Source: a virus. From it: a stretch of 64,000 bases of DNA. Shown here piece by piece: positions 1 to 7,090 of the stretch. Where the stretch lies: positions 33,657-97,656 of IMG/VR virus record IMGVR_UViG_3300020385_000008; one strand, 5' to 3'. The position numbers and the translations under genes were made by a program. The notes under the pieces are model-generated. The model saw only the letters and a program-made list of their open reading frames with translations, made no database searches and was not told the origin of the DNA. Every line of letters starts with the position of its first letter. Position 1 is the stretch's first letter.

Positions 1-129
1 GTAAGGTGGATAGTTTTCCTTACTTTCGTGAACGGCACCCATTCGGTGAAACCATTCATCCATTCCAATAGAATGTCTTTCAATATCCTTGACGAACTTA
101 TCTAAGTCGCCAGCTCCGTACATCTTCAT
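1..129 (-). CDS. hsp20: Small heat-shock protein Hsp20 (N-terminal part, runs off the window)
   Basis: This is the first 43 codons of a gene that continues past the left edge. The segment SIGMDEWFHRM followed by ENYPPY matches the start of alpha-crystallin/IbpA-type small heat-shock proteins, which typically have SxGFDxLF and then YPPYN. Such ATP-independent holdase chaperones are common in T4-like cyanophages and are thought to protect host or virion proteins. I chose the ATG at 127-129 because GAGGAG lies five bases upstream; a second ATG at 121-123 lacks that spacing. A TATAAATA late-promoter element sits at 183-190. The core alpha-crystallin domain is outside the window, so the call rests on the N-terminus and the phage context. 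Confidence 0.8.
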   Translation of the reverse strand, partial: MKMYGAGDLDKFVKDIERHSIGMDEWFHRMGAVHESKENYPPY

Positions 130-182
130 TTGTTCTCCTCGTAAGCGAGATGTTGTGTGTGGACCCCGAAGGCATCCACCAC

Positions 183-190
183 TATTTATA
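183..190 (-). promoter_or_regulatory. Late promoter -10 element for hsp20
   Basis: The minus strand reads exactly TATAAATA about 55 bases upstream of the hsp20 start. This is the T4-type late promoter recognised by gp55 sigma with the clamp. It lies just downstream of the terminator at 203-232, as expected for a fresh late transcript. A second exact copy lies at 308-315. Confidence 0.6.
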
Positions 191-202
191 ATCCAAGGCA
201 TC

Positions 203-232
203 AAAAAGGGGGAACGGAAAACCGACCCCCTT
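203..232 (-). terminator. Rho-independent terminator after regA
   Basis: On the minus strand an AAGGGGG arm pairs with CCCCCTT around a loop that contains an inner CGG/CCG pair, and a run of T follows. It closes the clamp-loader/regA operon before hsp20. The rest of the 130-362 gap holds only this terminator and the two late-promoter elements. Confidence 0.7.
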
Positions 233-307
233 ACAAATACTATAGCTAATAATATATAATGTAGTTATTACACTCTTACACTTAACACTTGAGCCTTGAC
301 TCCAAAC

Positions 308-315
308 TATTTATA
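308..315 (-). promoter_or_regulatory. Second possible late promoter upstream of hsp20
   Basis: This is an exact TATAAATA on the minus strand in the gap after regA. It lies upstream of the terminator at 203-232, so a transcript from here would have to read through that hairpin. It may be a weak or chance site. Confidence 0.35.
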
Positions 316-362
316 AGGGTAATATAAAATTTGTTACATTGCTACACTTAATAATCTTGAAA

Positions 363-740
363 TCAAGATTTTCTGCCGCCAATATTATACTTGGGTTCCA
401 ACACCCATTCACCCTTCTCCTTATATGAAAGAACCTTAATTTGGTTCAAAGGAGCAATATCAATAATTTGATCCTCATTAGCAATGGTAACAAGATTCCA
501 ATCAACTAGAAGCTTAGTAATACGATTTCGACGCTGAAGGTCATTGAGTGTGATATTGGTATGCTTACCGTCAAGAGCAAAAAGCTCCTTAAAGTGAACA
601 ATAAAATACCTTCCCTGCTTGTGGAGGATATGACAAGACTGGTAGATTTTTTTCTCTCTACGAGAAGCTACACCAATACGAGTAAGTGTCTCTCTCACTT
701 TCAAAAAATCATCGGGCTCGGATAGAAAAATTTCTACCAT
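363..740 (-). CDS. regA: RegA translational repressor
   Basis: RegA binds the initiation regions of early phage mRNAs and blocks their translation. The 125-residue product follows T4 RegA almost along its length: an N-terminal ExFLxKPxDFLKVxETLTRxG-type segment, YQSCHILHKQGRYFIVHFKE around residues 33-52, and a C-terminal EPKYNIGG. The T4 protein has 122 residues. An upstream in-frame start at 785 would add 15 residues and overlap gp62. The ATG at 738-740 fits the family N-terminus and has GGGAG nine bases before it, so I prefer it. It is the last gene of the gp44-gp62-regA group, the same relative order as in T4. Confidence 0.95.
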   Translation of the reverse strand: MVEIFLSEPDDFLKVRETLTRIGVASRREKKIYQSCHILHKQGRYFIVHFKELFALDGKHTNITLNDLQRRNRITKLLVDWNLVTIANEDQIIDIAPLNQIKVLSYKEKGEWVLEPKYNIGGRKS

Positions 741-760
741 CTGGGAAGGCTCCCAGTAAA

Positions 761-1171
761 CTAAGCCCCTCTCGTCTGCTTGCATGGATTTAATCCCCCT
801 GTGTTAAGTTTTCGATAGATGTAATCAAGTTGCTCATTAGATAAAATATTCAAAGCTTGTTCTGCCTTTTCGGAGGAGAATCCGTAGTACTGACGTACCG
901 CTTCAATGTTCTTTATACTATCTTTCCTCAACCAGGGAGAGAATCTTTTCCTCTTCCTCAAACTATTTATAAGAAAATCATATTGAAGGCGCTTATCTAA
1001 GTTAGGAAACTTATTCATCTCATTAGATTGCATGAGAGAATCCATTTGACCAGACAGGCATTTGTTAATAATAAAGGGGGGATACTCTTTCTCAACACCA
1101 GGATCTTCATCCATAAGATTCTCCTTGGAGATGTTAATACTGTTCAGCCAATCTTTAAGGTCGATAGTCAT
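761..1171 (-). CDS. 62: Clamp loader small subunit gp62
   Basis: This 136-residue protein lies between gp44 and RegA, exactly where T4 and T4-like cyanophages encode gp62. That subunit joins four gp44 ATPase subunits to load the gp45 sliding clamp on DNA. Sequence similarity to T4 gp62 (187 residues) is low; the cyanophage forms are shorter. The central basic stretch (RKRKRFSPWLRKDS, about residues 72-85) resembles the conserved RGKRxxxWxK region of gp62. No ATPase motifs are present, as expected. The call depends on both gene order and weak similarity. Confidence 0.8.
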   Translation of the reverse strand: MTIDLKDWLNSINISKENLMDEDPGVEKEYPPFIINKCLSGQMDSLMQSNEMNKFPNLDKRLQYDFLINSLRKRKRFSPWLRKDSIKNIEAVRQYYGFSSEKAEQALNILSNEQLDYIYRKLNTGGLNPCKQTRGA

Positions 1172-1173
1172 AA

Positions 1174-1623
1174 TTAGTGTCCTCCATATTTAAGATCCCT
1201 TTCAGTGGGAAACCCAGCAAATTTAATCTTGTACTCATTAGTTTCAGAAATAATCGAAACATCGTACAAGAATAGTTTTTCATACTTTTCTCTATAACGA
1301 GGTATCCCCTCTATCAATTCCTCAAAGTTTTTATATATCGTGGATCTTGATACAATTGGATACTTTTCTTGTCTTTTCTCACAGAAATACAAATTGTTAG
1401 GAGAGCACATAAATTTATCAAATAATGATCCTATTTGAATTAATCTATCTTTAGAAGTTTCCTTTTCAACTTGAACAACATCCCCATTTTTTATGGGCTG
1501 TCGATTCCAATCTTCATCAATATACCCACAGGTGTATCGATCATACCACAGTTCAAATGACCACAAATTCTTACCATCATTATTAGGTGGACCATAAAGA
1601 TGTTGTTGAGTTGAATTGGTCAT
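1174..1623 (-). CDS. Hypothetical protein in the clamp-loader operon
   Basis: I do not recognise a family for this 149-residue protein. It starts two bases after the Sm-like gene ends and finishes two bases before gp62 starts, so it is clearly cotranscribed with the replication genes. It is rich in Tyr, Lys and Glu. Its C-terminal third (LFLYDVSIISETNEYKIKF) looks like a beta-rich segment. No membrane segment or signal peptide is visible. A role connected with replication or translation control is only suggested by its position. Confidence 0.75.
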   Translation of the reverse strand: MTNSTQQHLYGPPNNDGKNLWSFELWYDRYTCGYIDEDWNRQPIKNGDVVQVEKETSKDRLIQIGSLFDKFMCSPNNLYFCEKRQEKYPIVSRSTIYKNFEELIEGIPRYREKYEKLFLYDVSIISETNEYKIKFAGFPTERDLKYGGH

Positions 1624-1626
1624 GTA

Positions 1627-1920
1627 TCACTTGATAATTTTACCTGCGTTTGATGGTTTGATAATGGGAGAGAAGATGTCATTATAGTTACGAACTACAT
1701 CTTCATTGGGGTCTGTAACATATACAACGTAGTTGGCTCTAATGCGGAGCTCTTTTACATCGGGGGAGATTACTGGGGACCAAGGTGCGAAACCAACAGT
1801 ACCATCTCGTCCTGGGACTAACACAATGGGATTGTTTATGATCAATTCTTCAGCCTGCTCTTTGATTAGATCAGCAATAACATCCTCACCAGAATGCATA
1901 CGGATAAGTTTTACGTTCAT
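1627..1920 (-). CDS. Sm-like (LSm/Hfq-fold) protein of cyanophage type
   Basis: The 97-residue product begins with NVKLIRMHSGEDVIADL, a strand-strand pattern with the (S/T)GE(D/E)V signature of small Sm-like proteins seen in cyanophages. A crystal structure of a putative cyanophage Sm-like protein from marine metagenome data is known, and this protein appears to belong to that group. Sm-like proteins form rings that bind RNA. Binding of phage or host mRNA, perhaps alongside RegA in the same operon, is my inference. A second protein with the same N-terminal pattern is encoded at 19794-20207. The gene is packed between the glutaredoxin-like and 149-residue genes with gaps of 2-3 bases. Confidence 0.75.
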   Translation of the reverse strand: MNVKLIRMHSGEDVIADLIKEQAEELIINNPIVLVPGRDGTVGFAPWSPVISPDVKELRIRANYVVYVTDPNEDVVRNYNDIFSPIIKPSNAGKIIK

Positions 1921-1922
1921 AA

Positions 1923-2171
1923 TTAAATAAGTCCTTTTTCTTTTAGATAGTGTAATGTTTCTTTTAGTCCGCCAATGTGCTGGTAGCCAACGGCAACCTG
2001 GGGGAACTCGGCAGTATCACCAAACTCGGATCGGAATTGACGCTCATTGAAATCTTCGTCTAGTTGATATTCTAGGAACTCACCATTAAGGCTGATGAGT
2101 AGATCACGGCAACGGTCGGATTCTTGTCCGCCGTTGGTATATAAAACAATTGTATTACTTGGAAAATTCAT
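1923..2171 (-). CDS. Glutaredoxin-like protein with altered active site
   Basis: This 82-residue protein has the thioredoxin-fold layout of a glutaredoxin: an initial strand IVLYTNGG, an active-site helix, the cis-Pro strand EFPQVAVG, and a C-terminal GGLKETLHYL helix. The usual CPYC motif is missing. In its place is ESDRC, with a single Cys at position 21, so classic dithiol exchange is unlikely. It could still act as a monothiol or structural redox protein. Its ATG overlaps the gp44 stop codon as ATGA, showing translational coupling. T4 NrdC is the functional analogue, but identity is not close enough to use that name. Confidence 0.75.
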   Translation of the reverse strand: MNFPSNTIVLYTNGGQESDRCRDLLISLNGEFLEYQLDEDFNERQFRSEFGDTAEFPQVAVGYQHIGGLKETLHYLKEKGLI

Positions 2172-3118
2172 TGGAAGTCACATTCAATCATAATTTCAGT
2201 TAGGGCAGCTAGGAGGTTAATCTCCTGGTCAGCAACAAAGCTACTTTGATATTGATATTTCGCAATAATAAGAACAGCAGCAGCTATAGATGGTCCTTGA
2301 AGGTGGGAATACAAAGCATCATATACTTTACGGAGAATGGCATTTGTATCGTTGTCTAGGTTAGAAACAACCCACTTACGGACTTCAGTAAAGTTACTTG
2401 ACTTTAGGTCACGCATAAGATCCTCAACCTTGATCTCGGAGAATGAAGCGAGAATACCAGAGTCAATCTTACCGCCAGAAGAATAACGCTGAACCTCATT
2501 GAGGACACGACGGAAGTCTGGGAAGTGCTTTTGGACTAGCTCGGCTAGAACTTTAGGCTCTGCTTCAATACGTTCCTGCTCTAAGATGCCTGTAAGGCGC
2601 TTGAAGAAGGATGCTGCTACCTGCTGCTTGTCTTTACCCTTGAGGCTAAACTCAACGACAGCACAGCGGCTGTGGAGGGGCTCAATGATCTTGTTCTTGT
2701 AGTTACAAGTAAAGATGAAACGGCAGTTCTTATAGAACGCTTCCATATTTGCTCGGAGAAGAAGCTGAACATCGTTGCCAGTATTGTCTGCCTCATCGAT
2801 GATGATGACCTTATGCTTGGCTTCACTAGTCAAAGACATAGTAGAAGCAAAGTTCTTTGCCTGATTACGGACAGTATCAAGGAAACGACCTTCATCAGAT
2901 CCATTGATCACATAATAGTCAGCACCAATCTCATTGCATAGAGCTTTTGCAATAGTAGTCTTACCCACACCAGGAGGACCTGCGAGTAGTAGGTTAGGGA
3001 TTTCACCCTTCTCCACAAACTCTTTAAAGGTTGCCTTGATGTGATCGGGTAAGATACAGTCGTCAATTTTCTGTGGGCGATATTTTTCTGTGAATAGAAA
3101 GTCGGTGCGCTCACTCAT
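2168..3118 (-). CDS. 44: Clamp loader ATPase large subunit gp44
   Basis: This is an AAA+ ATPase of 316 residues, close to the 319 of T4 gp44. It works with gp62 to open and load the gp45 clamp. Walker A GPPGVGKT lies at residues 47-54, Walker B IIIDEAD at 105-111, a sensor-1 TCN at 137-139, and the SRC arginine-finger motif at 150-152. The C-terminal collar domain follows. It opens the operon gp44, glutaredoxin-like, Sm-like, unknown, gp62, regA. The start has no clear Shine-Dalgarno; it is preceded by a T-rich TTTTTATT leader like several other starts in this genome. Confidence 0.97.
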   Translation of the reverse strand: MSERTDFLFTEKYRPQKIDDCILPDHIKATFKEFVEKGEIPNLLLAGPPGVGKTTIAKALCNEIGADYYVINGSDEGRFLDTVRNQAKNFASTMSLTSEAKHKVIIIDEADNTGNDVQLLLRANMEAFYKNCRFIFTCNYKNKIIEPLHSRCAVVEFSLKGKDKQQVAASFFKRLTGILEQERIEAEPKVLAELVQKHFPDFRRVLNEVQRYSSGGKIDSGILASFSEIKVEDLMRDLKSSNFTEVRKWVVSNLDNDTNAILRKVYDALYSHLQGPSIAAAVLIIAKYQYQSSFVADQEINLLAALTEIMIECDFQ

Positions 3119-3139
3119 AATAAAAAGATAATAAAGTAA

Positions 3140-3664
3140 TCAAACCCAGGAGGGCTTGCGTTCAGGTTTGCGGAGATAGTTAGCTGAGACCCAGGGCTTT
3201 GAGGAGATATACATCTTGTATGCCTCAAAGGTAGAGATTGATTGGTCTAGCTTGAACTCATCAGGCATAGCACGGGCAAACCCGTGTGCTCCAGTATAGC
3301 ACGAAATTGGCTTTCCTGTAGTCCTTACAAAAACTTCTTCTGCGCCAAGCAGGGACTGCTCACAAGCGTGATGCTTACCGTAGCGGTGGGTATACTCGGC
3401 ACACAAGGCGTGACCGTGTGCGATGAGCCACGCTAGGTTCTCGTCACATAAAGAAGCCCATACAGTACAGGGGTGGTTACGAAAACCTCCCGTTGTCTTG
3501 TATGGGGTTCCATCAGCCTTGAAGACTTGACCACAGTCACGGTACCAATGTGAGTAAATCACGGATACCATTTGGCAGCATTCAAGCGGCATTTTTACAA
3601 CGTGCTTATCTGGGAGTACCAGTGCGCTGCCTGCGGGGTCTTGTTCGGTGCAGAAGATGTTCAT
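3140..3664 (-). CDS. Conserved phage protein of unknown function
   Basis: This 174-residue protein belongs to a family found in many large phages, with landmarks I recognise but no established function. They are an opening DKHVVKMPLECCQM, a central HPCTVWA, and EYTHRYGKHHAC. The conserved His and Cys residues suggest a metal-binding or catalytic site. I have a vague recollection of homologues labelled as DNA-glycosylase-like, but I cannot support that from this sequence. It sits just upstream of gp44, with a TGTGC-TATTAT promoter-like element before its start, and may be expressed early. Confidence 0.8.
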   Translation of the reverse strand: MNIFCTEQDPAGSALVLPDKHVVKMPLECCQMVSVIYSHWYRDCGQVFKADGTPYKTTGGFRNHPCTVWASLCDENLAWLIAHGHALCAEYTHRYGKHHACEQSLLGAEEVFVRTTGKPISCYTGAHGFARAMPDEFKLDQSISTFEAYKMYISSKPWVSANYLRKPERKPSWV

Positions 3665-3686
3665 ATAGGTTGCTTTCGCTTCCCAT

Positions 3687-3696
3687 ATAATAGCAC
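3687..3696 (-). promoter_or_regulatory. Putative early/middle promoter -10 (GTGC-TATTAT)
   Basis: The minus strand reads TGTGCTATTAT about 25 bases upstream of the start at 3664. It matches the TGTGC-TATAAT elements found before gp45, the DUF3310 gene, gp46 and gp55. No clear -35 box is visible. Confidence 0.5.
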
Positions 3697-3700
3697 ATCA

Positions 3701-4162
3701 TCAAACCAATGGCAGAGTATACACTGATGATAGTCCACTATTATCCATCAAATTATCCAAATATACTTGATCTTCTGAATCGGGCGGAACTAATTCTAAT
3801 AATTCATTAAAGGCTGCTTGGATGAGAGGCTGAATCCGAAGTCCATTTTTAGCATCCCCAATCAACGCAATAAACTCAGTGGCAACTACATTTACTGGAA
3901 GGCTATTAGAAGCACTAGCCCTAACCTTCATATAATATGGAGAGCTTATAAGACCCACCCAAAAACTAACATAATCTACAGGAATTACATCATCTTCTGG
4001 TACATACTCTGCTGCCGTTTCCGTTCCTATCGCAACAAATGCTTTGTATTCTTTATTATCCTCATCAACTGGGATAATATATTTTGCATCAACACCTTCA
4101 ATAAAACCAATAACTATAGTTTTTTCAAGGTCTCCCCACCGATATGAAGTTATGGAAGTCAT
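3701..4162 (-). CDS. Hypothetical protein
   Basis: I do not recognise this 153-residue protein. It is acidic and has no signal peptide or convincing membrane helix. The pattern of short hydrophobic stretches separated by charged turns (TIVIGFIEGVDAKYIIPV, then KAFVAIGT) suggests a small beta-rich fold in the N-terminal half. The C-terminal half looks more helical, and the last residues are hydrophobic. It lies between a mini membrane protein and the conserved 174-residue gene in a region that differs from T4. Function unknown. Confidence 0.65.
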   Translation of the reverse strand: MTSITSYRWGDLEKTIVIGFIEGVDAKYIIPVDEDNKEYKAFVAIGTETAAEYVPEDDVIPVDYVSFWVGLISSPYYMKVRASASNSLPVNVVATEFIALIGDAKNGLRIQPLIQAAFNELLELVPPDSEDQVYLDNLMDNSGLSSVYTLPLV

Positions 4163-4188
4163 AATATATTAGATATACAATTTATTTA

Positions 4189-4287
4189 TTACATAAAATA
4201 ATCACCAAAAATTGACAATATAGTAATGTAGATTAGTAATATCATAAAAAAACCAAAGATGATAAAGAAAGATAATTCTGGACCCAT
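4189..4287 (-). CDS. Mini membrane protein (32 residues)
   Basis: This short open frame encodes MGPELSFFIIFGFFMILLIY and a further hydrophobic dozen residues, so nearly the whole product is one membrane-spanning helix. It fills a gap between the tail fibre terminator and the next gene. A TGCTATATAAT element stands 20-25 bases upstream. No strong Shine-Dalgarno is visible, which is common here. Small one-helix proteins are frequent in cyanophages; the function is unknown. The hydrophobicity pattern and clean fit in the gap support it, but it could be chance. Confidence 0.5.
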   Translation of the reverse strand: MGPELSFFIIFGFFMILLIYITILSIFGDYFM

Positions 4288-4305
4288 AATTTAGTTGATA
4301 GTTTT

Positions 4306-4311
4306 ATTATA
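4306..4311 (-). promoter_or_regulatory. Putative promoter -10 after the tail-fibre terminator
   Basis: The minus strand reads TGCTATATAAT directly downstream of the terminator at 4318-4344. This terminator-then-minus-ten arrangement recurs at 10612, 10932 and 15158. It would restart transcription for the 32-residue membrane protein and its neighbours. Confidence 0.45.
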
Positions 4312-4317
4312 TAGCAT

Positions 4318-4344
4318 AAAAAAGCTAGGAGGTTAGTCCTAGCT
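4318..4344 (-). terminator. Rho-independent terminator after the tail fibre gene
   Basis: A perfect 7-bp stem GCTAGGA/TCCTAGC with a 6-base loop is followed on the minus strand by seven T residues. It lies just after the stop of the S74-type fibre gene. Confidence 0.85.
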
Positions 4345-4366
4345 TCAGTTAATCATAGTCAATTGA

Positions 4367-5797
4367 CTATCTTGATTTGTACTCGTCCAAAAGAACGGAT
4401 AGTTCATTGACTGCTTGAACCAATAAACCAACTAGACCATTGTAGTTAACGGTCATCCTGTTTTCGGTATCAGCTACGAGCTGCGGATAAACATACTGTA
4501 CTTCTTGAGCAATAACGCCCACAGAAGAGCCAGAACCATTTACCCAATCATATTCAACACCACGAAGCTGTTCTAATTTATATAGAGCAGATGTAATGCC
4601 TGTGATATTAGTCTTAAGACGTTGATCGGATAGAGCATTAAACTCTTTTGACTCTAGAGTTCCAGTAGATGGATTATAAGTCAACTCCTCATTAGCAGTG
4701 CTATCAGTATAGATAGTAGCACCAACGCCAACGTCACTTAAGAATGGCACTGGATAGGCAACATTATCTTGGTTGTCGAAGCTGGTTACAGAGGTAGCAG
4801 CGCCAGCCTGAAGACCGGTTAGGTTAGAACCATCACCGTAGTATGATCCAGCGGTGATAGAACCACCAATAGAAACATCATTGGTTACTGTTAAAGCAAT
4901 ACCAGGACCAGTAAGCTCTAGGCTAGCAAATGCCTGTGAACTACCACTACCAACAACATACTCAGCAATGGTTTTAGCACCAGCTGCTGATACCAAATCA
5001 ATATTATTTACATTTGCTGGATTATCACTGTCGAAGAAGACTCCGAGGAATAAATTACCAGCAAAACCAAAAGCAGGGGTGATTAGTGAACCAGCAGCTT
5101 CAATTGAACCACCAGCATACATGTTATTGGTTACTGTTAAACCAATACCAGCTCCAGTAGCCTCAAGTGAGGTTGTAGCTGTAATAATACCAGCCTGGAT
5201 ATTTCCAGTAGTGATGATATCTGAGTTTGGTCCTATAGTAGCACTAACATTAGTTAGTTTAGAACCATCACCTTCAAAGAAGGCGGCGGTCATGGTACTG
5301 GCGATACTAACATCGGCAGGTAAACCGATGGTTACAGTATCTGTTAGGGTGTTTATCCCTACAGTTACTTCATCAGTAGTGCCTTCAAATATTAACTTTT
5401 CAGTTGAAAGGTCAATAAGTGCTGTATCAACACCAACATTAACGCTTAATATAGAAGCGGAAGCTGCTGGGTTTGAATCAACCCAAATTGGACTGCCATC
5501 ATTATCGTATCTTGTGAATTGCCTTAATACACTAGAGTCATAATAAATGTCCCCTTCTTCTAAAGGAGATCCATTTTCTCTAGTTGTAGGAGCTTCTGTT
5601 GAAATAAAAGAAGCTGGGGGCAAATCGGTTAAACTCGCCCCGCTTCCTACAAATTCTGTTGCTGTGATTACGCCTGACTGGGCGTCTAATTGTATAGTTT
5701 CACCAACATAGAGGGCGGTGGTAATACCTGCGGTATTTACACCAATTAACTCTCTAGTATCGTTAATAATGACCAAATCTTGTAGTAGAAAAGCCAT
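4367..5797 (-). CDS. Tail fibre-like protein with C-terminal S74 intramolecular chaperone
   Basis: The 476-residue protein has a repetitive, Gly/Thr/Ser-rich shaft with repeated GDGSxLTxL-type turns (for example GDGSKLTNV and GDGSNLTGL), typical of trimeric phage fibres. Its last 87 residues form a peptidase S74 chaperone domain. This domain starts SDQRLKTNI, with the probable Ser390-Lys395 self-cleavage dyad, and continues with GVIAQEVQYVYPQLV. The domain folds the trimer and then is cut off. Two near-repeats of about 30 residues (about 208-236 and 290-318) are visible. It follows psbA and is preceded by a TATAAATA late element at 5828-5835, consistent with a virion protein that may contact the host. 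Confidence 0.85.
   Translation of the reverse strand: MAFLLQDLVIINDTRELIGVNTAGITTALYVGETIQLDAQSGVITATEFVGSGASLTDLPPASFISTEAPTTRENGSPLEEGDIYYDSSVLRQFTRYDNDGSPIWVDSNPAASASILSVNVGVDTALIDLSTEKLIFEGTTDEVTVGINTLTDTVTIGLPADVSIASTMTAAFFEGDGSKLTNVSATIGPNSDIITTGNIQAGIITATTSLEATGAGIGLTVTNNMYAGGSIEAAGSLITPAFGFAGNLFLGVFFDSDNPANVNNIDLVSAAGAKTIAEYVVGSGSSQAFASLELTGPGIALTVTNDVSIGGSITAGSYYGDGSNLTGLQAGAATSVTSFDNQDNVAYPVPFLSDVGVGATIYTDSTANEELTYNPSTGTLESKEFNALSDQRLKTNITGITSALYKLEQLRGVEYDWVNGSGSSVGVIAQEVQYVYPQLVADTENRMTVNYNGLVGLLVQAVNELSVLLDEYKSR
4861..5167. repeat. Pair of diverged direct repeats inside the tail fibre gene
   Basis: The 60-base segments at 4861-4920 and 5108-5167 match at roughly three quarters of positions and share an identical 16-base core. 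They encode the similar shaft motifs SLELTGPGIALTVTND and SLEATGAGIGLTVTNN. They suggest internal duplication of fibre shaft units. Confidence 0.75.
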
Positions 5798-5827
5798 TAA
5801 GGGATATTAAGTTTGTGTATACAGTAA

Positions 5828-5835
5828 TATTTATA
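5828..5835 (-). promoter_or_regulatory. Late promoter for the tail fibre gene
   Basis: An exact TATAAATA on the minus strand lies about 30 bases upstream of the fibre start and just below the psbA terminator. This fits late, gp55-dependent expression of a virion gene. Confidence 0.65.
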
Positions 5836-5851
5836 TTTTTTTATAGGTCAT

Positions 5852-5876
5852 AAAAAAGCCCCCCTTGCGGGAGGCT
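5852..5876 (-). terminator. Rho-independent terminator after psbA
   Basis: An 8-bp GC-rich stem (AGCCTCCC with GGGGGGCT, one G-T pair) with a GCAA loop precedes six T residues. The same hairpin occurs after gp45 at 8215-8240. Confidence 0.9.
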
Positions 5877-5894
5877 GTTGAAGTTGATTCAATA

Positions 5895-6971
5895 TCAACC
5901 GATGGAAGGAGCAACTAGAGCTACAGGAGTAGACTCAGTAGATGCTAAATCAAGTGGGAAGTTGTGAGCGTTGCGCTCATGCATGACTTCCATACCAAGA
6001 CCAGCGCGGTTTAGAACGTCTGCCCAGGTGTTGACTACCTTACCTTGTGACTCAACGATTGACTGATTGAAGTTAAAGCCGTTGAGGTTGAATGCCATTG
6101 TGGATACACCAAGAGCGGTGAACCAGATGCCTACAACCGGCCATGCGGCAAGGAAGAAGTGAAGTGAACGTGAGTTGTTGAATGAAGCATATTGGAAGAT
6201 CAAGCGACCAAAGTAGCCATGAGCAGCCACGATGTTATAGGTCTCTTCCTCTTGTCCAAACTTGTAACCGTAGTTCTGTGATTCGGTTTCAGTTGTCTCT
6301 CTTACAAGTGAAGATGTAACAAGTGAACCGTGCATTGCGCTGAACAATGAACCACCAAAGACACCAGCTACTCCAAGCATATGGAAGGGGTGCATCAAGA
6401 TGTTATGTTCTGCCTGGAAGACTAACATATAGTTGAATGTTCCAGAGATTCCAAGAGGCATCGCATCAGAGAAAGAACCTTGTCCAAAAGGATAGACTAG
6501 GAAGACAGCAGATGCGGCTGCTACTGGTGCGCTGTATGCGACCATAATCCAGGGGCGCATACCTAAACGATAGGATAGTTCCCATTCGCGTCCCATATAG
6601 GCGTAGATTCCAATAAGGAAGTGGAATACCACTAGTTGGAAAGGACCGCCATTGTAAAGCCACTCATCTAGTGAGGCAGCTTCCCAGATGGGATAGAAGT
6701 GTAGACCAATTGCATTTGATGACGGGACAACAGCACCAGAGATGATGTTGTTACCGTACATTAGAGAACCAGCTACTGGCTCACGGATGCCGTCAATGTC
6801 TACGGGGGGCGCTGCGATGAACGCAACGATGAAACAGGTTGTTGCGGCGAGTAAACATGGAACCATCAACACACCAAACCAGCCCACATAGAGGCGGTTA
6901 TTGGTGGATGTGACCCACTCACAGAAGGATTCCCAAGGGGAAGACTCGCGCATTGCGATTGAAGCTGTCAT
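5895..6971 (-). CDS. psbA: Photosystem II reaction-centre protein D1
   Basis: The 358-residue product is a full-length D1 protein. Phages use it to replace host D1 damaged by light, so photosynthesis continues during infection. The N-terminus [16 protein letters not shown], the helix-forming core, the C-terminal ligand region [14 protein letters not shown] (ends at residue 343), and a 15-residue tail removed by host processing are all present. The position equivalent to residue 130 is Glu (GREWELS), as in high-light D1:2 forms. The frame could extend upstream to 7076, but homology fixes the start at 6971. No intron or frameshift is present. It has its own sigma-70 promoter and a terminator. 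Confidence 0.98.
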   Translation of the reverse strand: MTASIAMRESSPWESFCEWVTSTNNRLYVGWFGVLMVPCLLAATTCFIVAFIAAPPVDIDGIREPVAGSLMYGNNIISGAVVPSSNAIGLHFYPIWEAASLDEWLYNGGPFQLVVFHFLIGIYAYMGREWELSYRLGMRPWIMVAYSAPVAAASAVFLVYPFGQGSFSDAMPLGISGTFNYMLVFQAEHNILMHPFHMLGVAGVFGGSLFSAMHGSLVTSSLVRETTETESQNYGYKFGQEEETYNIVAAHGYFGRLIFQYASFNNSRSLHFFLAAWPVVGIWFTALGVSTMAFNLNGFNFNQSIVESQGKVVNTWADVLNRAGLGMEVMHERNAHNFPLDLASTESTPVALVAPSIG

Positions 6972-7041
6972 ATTATATTCTCGTAGTAAGTAAAGATGTA
7001 CAAAGAAACGTAAAGTTTTGTTTCGCTTCCCTGACTTATAT

Positions 7042-7070
7042 AGTATAACAGAATGTTTGTGTGTCGTCAA
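7042..7070 (-). promoter_or_regulatory. Sigma-70 type promoter of psbA
   Basis: The minus strand carries TTGACG (7065-7070), a 17-base spacer and TATACT (7042-7047), a near-consensus host-type promoter. The predicted transcript starts about 60 bases upstream of the psbA ATG. It differs from the late elements nearby and suggests psbA can be read early by host RNA polymerase. Confidence 0.8.
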
Positions 7071-7090
7071 GCACACAAAGGGGAGTATTT

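Noticed and set aside
964-971. TATAAATA inside gp62
   Set aside because: It is well inside a coding region with no late gene near downstream; probably chance in AT-rich DNA.
4861-5167. CRISPR-like repeats
   Set aside because: Only two diverged copies inside a coding frame; they reflect protein shaft repeats. No CRISPR array was seen anywhere in the window.
4854-5543. Long plus-strand open frame of 229 codons
   Set aside because: It lies antisense to the tail fibre gene. Its length follows from the codon bias of that gene, and the product has no recognisable domain.
6972-7076. N-terminal extension of psbA
   Set aside because: It would translate the sigma-70 promoter; D1 proteins begin at the MTASI position.
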